DNA from: Brevundimonas vesicularis
GTDB lineage: Bacteria; Pseudomonadota; Alphaproteobacteria; Caulobacterales; Caulobacteraceae
Assembly (NCBI RefSeq): GCF_014204545.1
Contig: NZ_JACHLJ010000002.1
Coordinates: 558,001-622,000 of the forward strand
Reading direction: 5' to 3'
DNA: 64,000 bases
A model generated the notes under the pieces. It saw only the letters and a program-made list of their open reading frames with translations. It did no database searches and had not been told where the DNA came from. Numbering within the stretch: position 1 is the first letter of the stretch; each line of letters starts with the position of its first letter. Shown piece by piece: positions 8,212 to 17,627 of the stretch. Both the position numbers and the translations under genes were made by a program.

Positions 8212-9885
8212 ATGGCTACCGACGCTCCAATTGCGTCTGGGGAAGAGGAACACACCGTCGATCGCAGCGATCGCCTGGTCATCCTCGCCTCATCGGTCGG
8301 CACCGTCATCGAGTGGTACGACTTCTATCTTTACGGCTCGCTGGCGGCGATCATCACCGTCCAGTTCTTCTCGGGCGTCAACGAAACCACCGGCTACATC
8401 TTCGCTCTGATGGCCTTCGCCGCCGGCTTTGCGGTGCGGCCCTTCGGCGCCATCGTCTTCGGGCGGCTGGGCGACCTTTGGGGACGCAAGAACACCTTCC
8501 TCGTCACCATGCTGTTGATGGGTCTGTCGACCTTCGTCGTCGGCCTGTTGCCGCCCTATGCGGTCATCGGCATCGCGGCGCCCATCATCCTGGTGCTGAT
8601 GCGCCTGATCCAGGGCCTGGCCTTGGGCGGTGAATACGGCGGCGCCGCCACCTACGTCGCCGAGCACGCCCCGCGCGGCAAGCGCGGCTTCTACACCTCC
8701 TTCATCCAGATCACCGCGACCGCCGGCCTGGTGCTGAGCCTGGTGGTGATCCTGAGCGTTCGCTACACGCTGGGCGAGGAAGCCTTCGCCGCCTGGGGCT
8801 GGCGCATTCCGTTCCTGGTCTCGATCCTGCTCCTGGGCGTCTCCTTGTGGATCCGCCTGAAGCTGGCCGAAAGCCCGTCGTTCAAGCGGATGAAGGCTGA
8901 GGGCAAGGGCTCCAAGACCCCGCTGAAGGACAGCTTCGGCAAATGGCCCAACCTGAAGCTGGTGCTGATCGCCCTTCTGGGTCTCACCGCCGGTCAGGCC
9001 GTCATCTGGTACACCGGTCAGTTCTACGCCCTGTTCTTCCTGGAACGGGTCATGAAGGTCGACGCCACCCTGGTCTATGTGCTGCTGACCATCGCGCTTC
9101 TGGCCGCCTCGCCCTTCTTCATCTTCTGGGGTTGGCTGTCGGACAAGGTGGGGCGCAAGCCGATCATCCTGGCCGGCTGCCTGATCGCGGCCCTGACCTA
9201 TTTCCCGCTGTTCAACGCCCTGACCCAGGCCGCTAATCCAAAACTGGCCGCCGCCGCCGCCTCGGCGCCCGTCACGGTCTATGCCGATCCGGCCGACTGT
9301 AATCTGCAGTTCGATCCGGTCGGCAAGACGGTGTTCAACCACTCCTGTGACGTGGCCAAATCCTACCTGGCCAAGGCGGGCGTGACCTACACCAACGTCG
9401 CGGCGCCGGCGGGCACGGTCGCCGAGGTCCGCATCGGCGATCAAGTCGTCATCCCCAGCTTCCGGGGCGACGCCATGGCCCCGGCCGATTTCGCCGCCCA
9501 GAAGAAGACCTGGGACAAGAGCCTGGGCGAGGCGCTGACCGCCGCCGGCTATCCGGCCAAGGCCGACAGCGCCTTGGTCAACAAGCCGATGGTGGTGCTG
9601 ATCCTGTTCATCCTCGGCTTCTATGTGACCATGGTCTACGGACCAATCGCGGCGGCTCTGGTCGAGATGTTCCCGACCAACATCCGCTACACCTCCATGT
9701 CCCTGCCCTATCACATCGGCAACGGCTGGTTCGGCGGCTTCCTGCCGACCACCGCCTTCGCCATCGTGGCGGCGACGGGCAACATCTACTCCGGCCTCTG
9801 GTACCCGATCGTGGTGGCCCTGGGGACGGTCGTTCTGGGCTTCCTGCTGGTTAAGGAAGGCAAGGACGTCGATCTGAACGCCTGA
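8212..9885 (+). CDS. MFS transporter, metabolite:H+ symporter (MHS) type
   Basis: The 557-residue protein has 12 predicted membrane helices and MHS-family motifs (GTVIEWYDFYLYG near the start, RPFGAIVFGRLGDLWGRK, RLIQGLALGGEYGGAATYVAEHAP). MHS members import organic acids and betaines with protons. The protein is longer than usual because a polar stretch of about 110 residues (roughly 345-455, with two cysteines) is inserted in the second half, probably facing the periplasm. GGAGGAAATGGATC precedes the ATG. The upstream motif shared with the porin/regulator gap suggests a role in carboxylate uptake within the acetate module; the substrate is not proven. Confidence 0.87.
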   Translation: MATDAPIASGEEEHTVDRSDRLVILASSVGTVIEWYDFYLYGSLAAIITVQFFSGVNETTGYIFALMAFAAGFAVRPFGAIVFGRLGDLWGRKNTFLVTMLLMGLSTFVVGLLPPYAVIGIAAPIILVLMRLIQGLALGGEYGGAATYVAEHAPRGKRGFYTSFIQITATAGLVLSLVVILSVRYTLGEEAFAAWGWRIPFLVSILLLGVSLWIRLKLAESPSFKRMKAEGKGSKTPLKDSFGKWPNLKLVLIALLGLTAGQAVIWYTGQFYALFFLERVMKVDATLVYVLLTIALLAASPFFIFWGWLSDKVGRKPIILAGCLIAALTYFPLFNALTQAANPKLAAAAASAPVTVYADPADCNLQFDPVGKTVFNHSCDVAKSYLAKAGVTYTNVAAPAGTVAEVRIGDQVVIPSFRGDAMAPADFAAQKKTWDKSLGEALTAAGYPAKADSALVNKPMVVLILFILGFYVTMVYGPIAAALVEMFPTNIRYTSMSLPYHIGNGWFGGFLPTTAFAIVAATGNIYSGLWYPIVVALGTVVLGFLLVKEGKDVDLNA

Positions 9886-9894
9886 TCCTGCTTT

Positions 9895-9957
9895 GGAGCC
9901 TGATCGGCTGAGGTGAAATCGCTTCGCGATTTCGACCGATGCCGTGAATCAGGCTCC
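9895..9957. repeat. Nested palindrome after the MHS transporter
   Basis: The outer arms GGAGCCTGAT (9895-9904) and ATCAGGCTCC (9948-9957) are perfect inverted repeats. Inside lies GAAATCGC-TTC-GCGATTTC (9915-9933), a second perfect hairpin. There is no T-run, so it looks more like an intergenic palindromic element than a terminator. Confidence 0.7.
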
Positions 9958-9967
9958 CATCATTCTG

Positions 9968-10018
9968 GACCGAAATCTGGGTTCAGATGGACGGCGTCCA
10001 CCTGAACCGATTTCGGTC
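9968..10018. repeat. Long imperfect palindrome
   Basis: GACCGAAATC (9968-9977) pairs with GATTTCGGTC (10009-10018). Inside this, GGTTCAGATGGA (9980-9991) pairs with TCCACCTGAACC (9997-10008) with one mismatch around a 5-base loop. The fold-back spans about 51 bases. Confidence 0.7.
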
Positions 10019-10033
10019 TAGGCGGAATGAAGG

Positions 10034-10060
10034 GCGGGTCGTCGCAAGACGGCCCGCCTT
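10034..10060 (+). terminator. Probable rho-independent terminator
   Basis: GCGGGTCGTC, loop GCAA, GACGGCCCGC followed by a short T-stretch. It ends just before the first possible start of the kinase gene, which favours the later kinase start at 10100. The T-run is short, so efficiency is uncertain. Confidence 0.55.
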
Positions 10061-10099
10061 TCGCTTGTGAAACACCCCGTGCCCGGTTCAGATGCCCCG

Positions 10100-13000
10100 A
10101 TGTTCAGCCTGACGATCCTCGGCCTGGTCGCCGCCTATATGGCGGTGCTGTTCGCCGTCGCCTGGTCTCAGGAACGGCCGTCGGCGCGCGCGCGCGGCAA
10201 GGGGTTGGGGCCGTCGGTCTATGCCCTGTCGTTGGCCATCTACTGCACCTCATGGACCTACTATGGCGCGGTCGGCACGGCGGCGCGGGACGGGTGGGAG
10301 TATCTGCCCATCTACATCGGGCCGGTGATCGGCCTGACCCTGCTGTTCCCGCTTTGGCGCCGCATCGCCGCCGCCGCCCGGCGCGAGAACGTCGGCTCGA
10401 TGGCGGACTTCGTGGCCTCGCGTTACGGCAAGAGCCAGACCCTGGGCGCGGCGGTCACGGTCGTCGCCATCCTGGGGTCGCTGCCGTATATCGCGCTTCA
10501 GCTGAAGTCGCTGTCGATGGCCGGCGCCCTTTTGACCGCCGGCACGCCGGTGGCGGGGTCCGAGGGACTGACGGTTCTGGTGCTGGCCGGCGTCCTGGCC
10601 TTCTTCGCCATCCTGTTCGGGGCGCGCCGTCCCGACCTGACCGAGCACAATCGCGGCCTGATCCAGGCGATCGGGCTGGAATCGATGGTCAAGCTGGGCG
10701 CCCTGCTATTCGTCGCCGTCTTCGCCCTGGTCCTGCTGCTGAACGAAGGCTCGCCCCCGCGCATCGTCGAGGGTCTGGGCGCCCTGGCTGCGCCGCCCGA
10801 GGTCACGCCGCGATTCACCGCCATCACCCTGCTGTCGACCCTGGCGATCTTCTGCCTGCCGCGTCAGTTCCACGTCGCTTTCGTCGAAGGCGGTCAGCCG
10901 TCGGACGTGAAACGGGCGCGCTGGATATTTCCCCTCTATCTGTTGCTGACCAGTCTGGCGGTGCTGCCGCTGGTGGCGGCCGGCGCCCTGTTCGCGCCGT
11001 CGGTCAATCCGGACCTGCTGGTGCTGGCCCTGCCGTTCCAGCGGGGCGAGACCCTACTGACGGCCGTGGTCTTCGTCGGCGGCTTTTCGGCCGCCACCGC
11101 CATGGTCATCGTCGAGGCCGTCGCCCTGTCGGCCATGGTGTCCAACAGCCTGATCCTGCCCTTCCTGGCGCGCGAGCGTTGGCGGGTGCGCGGCGACGCC
11201 TCGGACATGGCGGGGACCATTCTCCAGGTCCGGCGCGGGGCCATTGTCGCGGTCCTGTTGCTGGCCTGGCTCTATTATCAGGCGACGGACCAGTCGCGCG
11301 GCCTGGCGGCGATGGGGCTGGTGTCCTTCGCGGCGATGGCCCAGCTGGCGCCGGCCCTGTTCGGCGCGGTCCTTTGGCGGGGCGGCCATGCGCAAGGGGC
11401 GCTGGCGGGCATGACGGTCGGCATGGGCGTCTGGATCGTCATGCTGGCCATGCCCCAGCTGTCGCCCGGCGCGCCCTGGCACCTGCACGTCATGCTGGGG
11501 GTCAAGGATCCTCTGGCGCTCGGCGTCTTCGTCAGCCTGGGGCTCAATCTGGCGGCCTATATCGGGGTGTCCCGCTTCGCTCAGCCCCGTCTGATCGACC
11601 GGGTCCAGGCCCGCGCCTTCGTGGATCGGCTGGGACCGGACTGGATGGAGGCCCGGCCCGCGCCGTCGGGCGCCTCGGTCGGCGATCTGCGCGCCCTGGT
11701 CGCCCGCTTCATCGGCGACGAACGGGCCGAGCGCGCCTTCACCGCCTGGGGCGATGAGACCGACACCCGGCTGCGTGACGCCGACCCAGCCGATGCGGCG
11801 CTTGCCCGCGCCGCCGAGCGGATGTTGGCCGGCGCCATCGGCGCGGCCTCGGCCCGGCGGGTCATCGCGGCGGCCCTGGCCGGGGTCGGCCGCGCGCCCG
11901 AGGACGTGGTGCGGATGCTGGACGAGGCGTCCCAAGCGGTTCAGTTCAACCGCGACCTGTTGCAGACCACGCTCGACAACATCGACCAAGGCGTGATCGT
12001 GGTGGACGAAGATCTGCGCGTCACCGCCTGGAACCGGCGCTACGTCGCCATGTTCGACCTGCCGCCAGGCTTCGTCCACGTCGGCCTGCCCATCGCCGTC
12101 ATCTATCGCCTGAACGCCGAACGCGGCGAAAGCCCCGATGACATCGAGGCTTGGGTCGAGCGCCGGCTGGAGGCGCTGAGCCGCCGCATTCCCCACGACC
12201 ACGAACGCCAGCAGCCCGACGGCCGGGTGCTGCGCTCCTCTGGTGCGCCGATCCCCGGCGGCGGCTACGCCACCAGCTACACCGACATCACCGCCCTGCG
12301 CCAAGCCGCGCGCGAGCTGGAGGAGGCCAACGAACGGCTGGAGGCGCGCGTTGCGGACCGCACCGCCCGGCTGGACGAGGCCCGACGCGTCGCCGAAGAC
12401 GCCACGGCCTCCAAGACCCGGTTCCTGGCCGCCGCCAGCCACGACCTTCTGCAACCGCTGCACGCCGCCCGCCTGTTCATCGCCGCCTTGAAGGAGGAGC
12501 CGGCGCTGGAAGACGCGACCAGCCGCACCCTGGCCGTCAACGCGGACCGCGCCATCGACAGCGCCCACCGTCTGCTGACCGCCCTGCTGAACCTGTCCAA
12601 GCTGGAAGCCGGCGGGGTGCGGACCAATGTCGCGCGGTTGTCGCTGGGCGGCCTGTTCGACGAACTGCGCCGTGAGTTCGCGCCCGTGGCCGAGGCCAAG
12701 GGTCTGGACCTGACCGTGATGTCCAGCGGCCTGTGGGTCGCGTCCGACCGCGATTTGCTGCGGTCCATGCTGCAGAATTTGGTGGCGAACGCCATCCGCT
12801 ATACGGATGCCGGCCGGGTGCTTGTCGGGGCGCGTCGGCGGGGCGAGACGGTGCAGCTGTTCGTCTGCGACACCGGACGCGGCATTCCCGACACCGAACA
12901 CGAAACCGTCTTCGGCGAGTTCGTGCGTCTGCCCGGCGCCGTCGATGAGCCGGGCGCAGGCCTGGGTCTGGCCATCGTGCGCCGCCTGTCCAGCCTGCTC

Positions 13001-13465
13001 GACCACCCGCTGGAGCTAAGTTCTCGTGTGGGTCGCGGCACGACCTTCCGGATCACCGTGCCGCGCAGCGCAGCCGATCTGCCCGCCGAGGTTCCGCCGG
13101 TGCGCGAGGCCCGCCTGCCGCTGGCGGGCCTGCGCGTGCTGTGCGTGGACAATGAGCCGGTGATCCTGGACGCGCTGAACGCCCTGCTCACCCGCTGGGG
13201 CGCACGACCGACGCTGGTCGCCAGCGTCGAGGCGGCCAAGGCGGCGCAAGGGCCGTTCGACGCCGCCGTGGTCGATCTGCATCTGGGCGACGGCCCCGAA
13301 GGGTTCGCCGTCGTCGACTGGCTGAGGCCCCAGGGCGTGCGCCGCATCGCCCTGGTCACAGCCGACACCCGCGACGGGCTGAACGAGCAGGCGACGGCGG
13401 CCGGCGCCGTTTTGCTGCCCAAGCCGATCAAGCCGGCGGCGCTGAAGGCCTTCCTGTCGAGCTAG
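10100..13465 (+). CDS. Hybrid histidine kinase with sodium/solute symporter domain (CrbS/MxtR-like)
   Basis: This protein of about 1,121 residues joins an N-terminal SSS-family transporter domain (about 13 helices, roughly 1-500), a PAS domain (NIDQGVIVVDEDLRVTAWNRRY, near 630), a coiled coil, HisKA with phospho-His around residue 781 (AAASHDLLQPLHA), HATPase (DTGRGIPD, GAGLGLAIV) and a C-terminal receiver with Asp near 1059 (VVDLHLGDG). This fusion is typical of CrbS/MxtR-type kinases that control acetate use with a LuxR-type partner. That partner is convergent, 11 bases away. I prefer ATG 10100; GTG 10067 is in frame but abuts a terminator hairpin. Whether the transporter part moves or only senses its ligand is unknown. 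Confidence 0.88.
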   Translation: MFSLTILGLVAAYMAVLFAVAWSQERPSARARGKGLGPSVYALSLAIYCTSWTYYGAVGTAARDGWEYLPIYIGPVIGLTLLFPLWRRIAAAARRENVGSMADFVASRYGKSQTLGAAVTVVAILGSLPYIALQLKSLSMAGALLTAGTPVAGSEGLTVLVLAGVLAFFAILFGARRPDLTEHNRGLIQAIGLESMVKLGALLFVAVFALVLLLNEGSPPRIVEGLGALAAPPEVTPRFTAITLLSTLAIFCLPRQFHVAFVEGGQPSDVKRARWIFPLYLLLTSLAVLPLVAAGALFAPSVNPDLLVLALPFQRGETLLTAVVFVGGFSAATAMVIVEAVALSAMVSNSLILPFLARERWRVRGDASDMAGTILQVRRGAIVAVLLLAWLYYQATDQSRGLAAMGLVSFAAMAQLAPALFGAVLWRGGHAQGALAGMTVGMGVWIVMLAMPQLSPGAPWHLHVMLGVKDPLALGVFVSLGLNLAAYIGVSRFAQPRLIDRVQARAFVDRLGPDWMEARPAPSGASVGDLRALVARFIGDERAERAFTAWGDETDTRLRDADPADAALARAAERMLAGAIGAASARRVIAAALAGVGRAPEDVVRMLDEASQAVQFNRDLLQTTLDNIDQGVIVVDEDLRVTAWNRRYVAMFDLPPGFVHVGLPIAVIYRLNAERGESPDDIEAWVERRLEALSRRIPHDHERQQPDGRVLRSSGAPIPGGGYATSYTDITALRQAARELEEANERLEARVADRTARLDEARRVAEDATASKTRFLAAASHDLLQPLHAARLFIAALKEEPALEDATSRTLAVNADRAIDSAHRLLTALLNLSKLEAGGVRTNVARLSLGGLFDELRREFAPVAEAKGLDLTVMSSGLWVASDRDLLRSMLQNLVANAIRYTDAGRVLVGARRRGETVQLFVCDTGRGIPDTEHETVFGEFVRLPGAVDEPGAGLGLAIVRRLSSLLDHPLELSSRVGRGTTFRITVPRSAADLPAEVPPVREARLPLAGLRVLCVDNEPVILDALNALLTRWGARPTLVASVEAAKAAQGPFDAAVVDLHLGDGPEGFAVVDWLRPQGVRRIALVTADTRDGLNEQATAAGAVLLPKPIKPAALKAFLSS

Positions 13466-13476
13466 GAGTTGGCGAG

Positions 13477-14085
13477 TTAAGCCGGGTCCAGCGACTTGGC
13501 CAGGATCACCGCCTGGGTCCGGTTGTGAACACCCAGCTTTCGAAACACGCTGGTCAGATGCGCCTTGATGGTGGCTTCGGAGACGCCGAGGTCGAAGGCG
13601 ATCTGCTTGTTGAGCCGGCCGGCCTTCAGCCCTTCGAGAATCCGCAGTTGCGACGGCGTCAGGCTGGCGACGCGGCCGGCCAGATCGTCGTCGGCCTCAG
13701 GCACATCCGGCGCCCAGCTGTCGCCGGCCAGAATGGCGGCGATGGCCTCGACCATCTGCGGCAGGGACGAAGACTTGGGAATGAAGCCAGCGGCGCCCAG
13801 ACCCAGGGCGTGACGCACCACCGGCGCATCCTCGCTGGCCGACACCACCGCAACGGGCACGGTCGGCTGCTCGGCCCGCACGGCGGCGAGGCCCGCCATG
13901 CCCTCGCTGTCCGACAGCTTCAGATCCAGCAGCAACAGATCCACGGGCCGCGCGACCATCGCGGCCCGGGCCTCGGCCAGGCTGGCGCATTCCACCACCT
14001 CCGCGCCCGGCGCCGCCTTGTCGACGGCCGAGCGCAGGGCGGCGCGGAACAGGGGATGGTCGTCGGCGACGACGATGCGATCCAT
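13477..14085 (-). CDS. LuxR/NarL-type response regulator (CrbR/ErdR-like)
   Basis: The 202-residue protein has a receiver domain (D8/D9, acceptor D54 in LLLLDLKLSD, K near 104) and a C-terminal LuxR-type helix-turn-helix (about 138-195: LTPSQLRILEGLKAGRLNKQIAFDLGVSEATIKAHLTS). It is convergent with the transporter-fused kinase and divergent from the porin-acs operon. This is the arrangement of CrbS/CrbR and MxtR/ErdR systems, which activate acs in other proteobacteria. The gap before the porin holds an inverted repeat (TTGGTC, 7 bases, GACCAA) that is a reasonable target site. Confidence 0.9.
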   Translation of the reverse strand: MDRIVVADDHPLFRAALRSAVDKAAPGAEVVECASLAEARAAMVARPVDLLLLDLKLSDSEGMAGLAAVRAEQPTVPVAVVSASEDAPVVRHALGLGAAGFIPKSSSLPQMVEAIAAILAGDSWAPDVPEADDDLAGRVASLTPSQLRILEGLKAGRLNKQIAFDLGVSEATIKAHLTSVFRKLGVHNRTQAVILAKSLDPA

Positions 14086-14143
14086 GGGCTTCCTTCCGTG
14101 CGCGGCGTCTGACCGGCCGCGTCGTCGCCATCATGGCGCGGTT

Positions 14144-14167
14144 CGACTTTGGTCGAAATTAGACCAA
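14144..14167. promoter_or_regulatory. Operator-like inverted repeat between regulator and porin
   Basis: TTGGTC (14149-14154) and GACCAA (14162-14167) are perfect inverted repeats 7 bases apart. The left part overlaps CGACTTTGGTCG (14144-14155), the exact reverse complement of the motif before the MHS transporter. It lies 80-103 bases before the porin start. Confidence 0.6.
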
Positions 14168-14246
14168 TGGCCAATGGCTCCCCGAGGCTGGAGGCGGAAA
14201 GGTCGTCAAAGGGACGCCCGCGCCAGACGGGCGCGGGAGGTTCATC

Positions 14247-15599
14247 ATGATCACGAAAAGCCTGATGGCGGGAGCCGCCGCCGTTGCACTGATGGCGACG
14301 CCCAGCCTGGCCTCGGCTCAGGACCAAGCCGCGCTCGAGGCGCGCATCGCTCAGCTCGAAGCCCAGTTGAACGCCTTGAAGTCCGAGGTCGTCGCCGCGC
14401 GAACCCAGCAGGCGGCGCAACAGCAGGACATCATCCGCCTGGAAACCCGCCCCGCCGCGCCCGCCCCGGTCCAGCAGGCCGCCGCTCCGGCTGCGTCCAG
14501 CGACGGCTTCCGTATCGGCGACCACACGGTCAAGTTCGGCGGCTTCGTCAAGGTGGACGCCTACGCCACCCGCTATTCCGGCGGCGATCCGGTCAATGGC
14601 GATGCGCTGCGTGAGTTCCACATTCCCGGCTCCATCCCCATCGGCGGGACCGATGAGGATACGGCGACCGACTTCAACGCCCGCCAGACCCGGTTCTGGC
14701 TGACCACCGACGGCATGGTCGGCGGCCACAAGATCGGCACTCGGATGGAGATGGACTTCCAGACCCAGCCCGGCGTCGCCGACCAGCGGACCACCAGCCC
14801 GGCGAACCCGACCCTGCGTCGCGCCTTCATCACCATCGACAACTGGCTGATCGGCCAGGAGTGGACCAACTTCCAGAACACCGCCGTCCTGCCTGAATCC
14901 GCCGACTTCATCGGCGCGGCCGAGGGCACGGTCTTCGCCCGTCAGGTCCAGGTCCGCTACACCCGCGGTCCCTTCTCGGTTTCGGTCGAGAACCCCGAGA
15001 CGACGGTGACTCCGTTCGGCGGCGGCGCGCGCATCATCGCAGACGACAACAGCATCCCGGACTTCACCGCCCGTTACGCGGTGTCCAGGCCCTGGGGCGA
15101 CTTCCAGTTCGCCGGCCTGCTGCGTCAGCTGAAGTATCAAAACCCAGCGACGAACATCGACTCCACCGCAACGGGCTGGGGCTTGTCGGCCTCGACCAAG
15201 ATCAAGGTCGGCGCCAAGGACGATCTGCGCCTGATGGTGACGGGCGGCGAGGGCATCGGCCGCTATGTCGGTCTGAACTTCTCCAACGACGCGGTGCTGA
15301 ACGGCGCGGGCGATCTGGATGCGATCGGCGTCGTCGCCGGCTTCGCCGCCTATCGCCACGTCTGGGCGCCCGGCTGGCGTTCCAGCCTGATCTGGTCGGC
15401 GCAGAAGGTGGACAACGACCTGGCCTTCACAGGCCTGGCCGCCAACCGCTCGGCCCAGAGCCTCCACGCCAACTTGATCTGGTCGCCGGTTACGGCGTTT
15501 GATGTCGGGGCCGAGCTGATGTTCGCGGACCGCGAGATCGAAACCGGCGCCAGCGGCGACATGACCCGTCTGATCCTGTTCGCCAAATACGGATTCTGA
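14247..15599 (+). CDS. DcaP-type trimeric outer-membrane porin
   Basis: The 450-residue protein has a signal peptide (cleavage likely after ATPSLASA, about residue 24), a coiled-coil stretch (about 25-75, [19 protein letters not shown]) and a beta-barrel ending in F, as in DcaP porins that pass dicarboxylates and other negatively charged solutes. It is immediately upstream of acs on the same strand (gap of 4 bases), so the two are probably co-transcribed, and its promoter carries the putative regulator site. A carboxylate substrate is inferred from this setting. Confidence 0.85.
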   Translation: MITKSLMAGAAAVALMATPSLASAQDQAALEARIAQLEAQLNALKSEVVAARTQQAAQQQDIIRLETRPAAPAPVQQAAAPAASSDGFRIGDHTVKFGGFVKVDAYATRYSGGDPVNGDALREFHIPGSIPIGGTDEDTATDFNARQTRFWLTTDGMVGGHKIGTRMEMDFQTQPGVADQRTTSPANPTLRRAFITIDNWLIGQEWTNFQNTAVLPESADFIGAAEGTVFARQVQVRYTRGPFSVSVENPETTVTPFGGGARIIADDNSIPDFTARYAVSRPWGDFQFAGLLRQLKYQNPATNIDSTATGWGLSASTKIKVGAKDDLRLMVTGGEGIGRYVGLNFSNDAVLNGAGDLDAIGVVAGFAAYRHVWAPGWRSSLIWSAQKVDNDLAFTGLAANRSAQSLHANLIWSPVTAFDVGAELMFADREIETGASGDMTRLILFAKYGF

Positions 15600-15603
15600 T
15601 TTG

Positions 15604-17559
15604 ATGCCGGAGACGTCTCGCGTGCCTGATCCCGCCCTCTATCCCGTCCCCGCCGACTGGGCCGCCAAGGCGCACATGGACCGGGAGGCGTATGAGGCGG
15701 CGCGGATCGCCGCGCGCGAGACCCCCGACGCCTTCTGGGCCGAACAGGCAAAGCGTCTGGACTGGATCACCCCGCCGACCCGGATCAAGGACGTCTCCTT
15801 CAACAAGGAAGATTTCCGTATCCGCTGGTTCGAGGACGGCGTCCTGAACGTTTCGGCGAACTGCATTGACCGTCACCTGCCCCACCGCAAGGACGAGACG
15901 GCGATCATTTGGGAGGGCGATGATCCCGCCGACAGCCGCCACATCACCTTCGGCGAACTGCACGCCGAGGTGTGCCGCATGGCCAATGTGCTGAAGGCGC
16001 ATGGGGCCAAAAAGGGCGACCGGATCACCCTGTATCTGCCCATGATCCCCGAGGCCGCCTACGCCATGCTGGCCTGTGCGCGAATCGGCGCGGTGCATTC
16101 CGTCGTCTTCGGCGGCTTCTCGCCCGACAGCCTGTGCGGCCGGATCGAGGACTGCGGCTCCAACCTGGTCATCACTGCCGACGAGGGTCTGCGCGGCGGC
16201 AAGCACATTCCGTTGAAGGCCAATGTCGACGAGGCCCTGACGAAGGTGAAGGTCGATACTGTCCTGGTCATCCGCCGCACCGGCGCCGACGTGCCGATGA
16301 TCGAGGGCCGCGACTTCGACTATGGGCAGGAGGCCGCAAAGGTCGACGCGGACTGCCCGCCCGAGCCGATGAACGCCGAGGATCCGCTGTTCATCCTCTA
16401 CACCTCCGGCTCGACGGGCAAGCCCAAGGGCGTGCTGCACACCACGGGCGGCTATCTGTTCTGGGCCGCCTGGACGCACGAGATCGTCTTTGACTATCGC
16501 CCCGGCGAGGTCTTCTGGTGCACGGCCGACGTGGGCTGGGTCACGGGCCACTCGTATATGGTCTATGGACCGCTCGCGAATGCGGCGACGACCCTGATGT
16601 TCGAGGGCGTCCCCAACTATCCCGACGCCGGCCGCTTCTGGCAGGTGGTGGACAAGCACAAGGTCGAGATCTTCTACACCGCCCCCACCGCCCTGCGCGC
16701 CCTGATGCGCGAAGGCGATGCGCCGGTGAAGGCCTCCTCGCGCGCCTCGTTGCGTCTGCTCGGCACGGTCGGCGAGCCGATCAATCCCGAGGCTTGGCGC
16801 TGGTATCACGAGGTGGTCGGCGACGGCCGTTGCCCCATCGTGGACACTTGGTGGCAGACCGAGACGGGCGGCCATCTGATCACCCCTCTGCCCGGCGCCA
16901 CCGACCTGAAGCCGGGATCGGCGACCCTGCCCCTGCCCGGCGTCGAGCTTCAGATCGTGGACGCCGAGGGCCAGCCGCTGGAGGGCGCGGCGTCTGGCAA
17001 TCTGTGCATCACCGACAGCTGGCCGGGCCAGATGCGCACCGTCTATGGCGACGATCAGCGCTTCTTTGACACCTATTTCTCGACCTATCCCGGCCGATAC
17101 TTCACCGGCGACGGCTGCCGTCGTGACGAGGACGGCTATTACTGGATCACCGGCCGGGTGGACGACGTGATCAACGTCTCCGGCCACCGCATGGGCACAG
17201 CCGAGGTCGAGAGCGCGCTGGTCCTGCACGACGATGTCGCCGAGGCGGCGGTCGTCGGCTATCCCCACGATATCAAGGGTCAGGGCATCTACGCCTATGT
17301 CACCCTGAACAACGGGGTCGAGGCGACCGAGGATCTGAGAAAGGCCCTCGTCGCCCACGTCCGCCACGAGATCGGCCCCATCGCCGCCCCCGACGTGATC
17401 CAGTGGGCGCCGGGCCTGCCCAAGACCCGGTCCGGCAAGATCATGCGGCGCATCCTGCGCAAGATCGCCGAGAACGAGATCGGCGCGCTGGGCGACACCT
17501 CGACCCTGGCCGACCCTTCGGTCGTGGACGATCTGGTCAAGAACCGCGCCGGGGCCTGA
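15604..17559 (+). CDS. acs: Acetyl-CoA synthetase (AMP-forming)
   Basis: The enzyme activates acetate with ATP and CoA to acetyl-CoA. The 651-residue protein has normal length and all family motifs: [32 protein letters not shown] and the C-terminal [11 protein letters not shown], where K612 is the lysine acetylated in known homologues. ATG 15604 gives a 4-base gap from the porin stop; TTG 15601 and GTG 15622 are alternatives. Position after a DcaP-type porin and beside a CrbSR-like pair supports acetate scavenging rather than another acyl substrate. Confidence 0.95.
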   Translation: MPETSRVPDPALYPVPADWAAKAHMDREAYEAARIAARETPDAFWAEQAKRLDWITPPTRIKDVSFNKEDFRIRWFEDGVLNVSANCIDRHLPHRKDETAIIWEGDDPADSRHITFGELHAEVCRMANVLKAHGAKKGDRITLYLPMIPEAAYAMLACARIGAVHSVVFGGFSPDSLCGRIEDCGSNLVITADEGLRGGKHIPLKANVDEALTKVKVDTVLVIRRTGADVPMIEGRDFDYGQEAAKVDADCPPEPMNAEDPLFILYTSGSTGKPKGVLHTTGGYLFWAAWTHEIVFDYRPGEVFWCTADVGWVTGHSYMVYGPLANAATTLMFEGVPNYPDAGRFWQVVDKHKVEIFYTAPTALRALMREGDAPVKASSRASLRLLGTVGEPINPEAWRWYHEVVGDGRCPIVDTWWQTETGGHLITPLPGATDLKPGSATLPLPGVELQIVDAEGQPLEGAASGNLCITDSWPGQMRTVYGDDQRFFDTYFSTYPGRYFTGDGCRRDEDGYYWITGRVDDVINVSGHRMGTAEVESALVLHDDVAEAAVVGYPHDIKGQGIYAYVTLNNGVEATEDLRKALVAHVRHEIGPIAAPDVIQWAPGLPKTRSGKIMRRILRKIAENEIGALGDTSTLADPSVVDDLVKNRAGA

Positions 17560-17627
17560 CGACGCGGGTTCAATGCGGGGACTGATGCGCCTATCTGTGC
17601 GTCAGCCTGCCGCAGCCTGAGCCGTCC

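Noticed and set aside
8290-9714. Open frame of 474 codons on the minus strand
   Set aside because: Antisense to the MHS transporter; only low-complexity Gly/Asp/Gln sequence.
11054-13006. Open frame of 650 codons on the minus strand
   Set aside because: Shadow of the hybrid kinase gene; composition and lack of motifs argue against a real protein.
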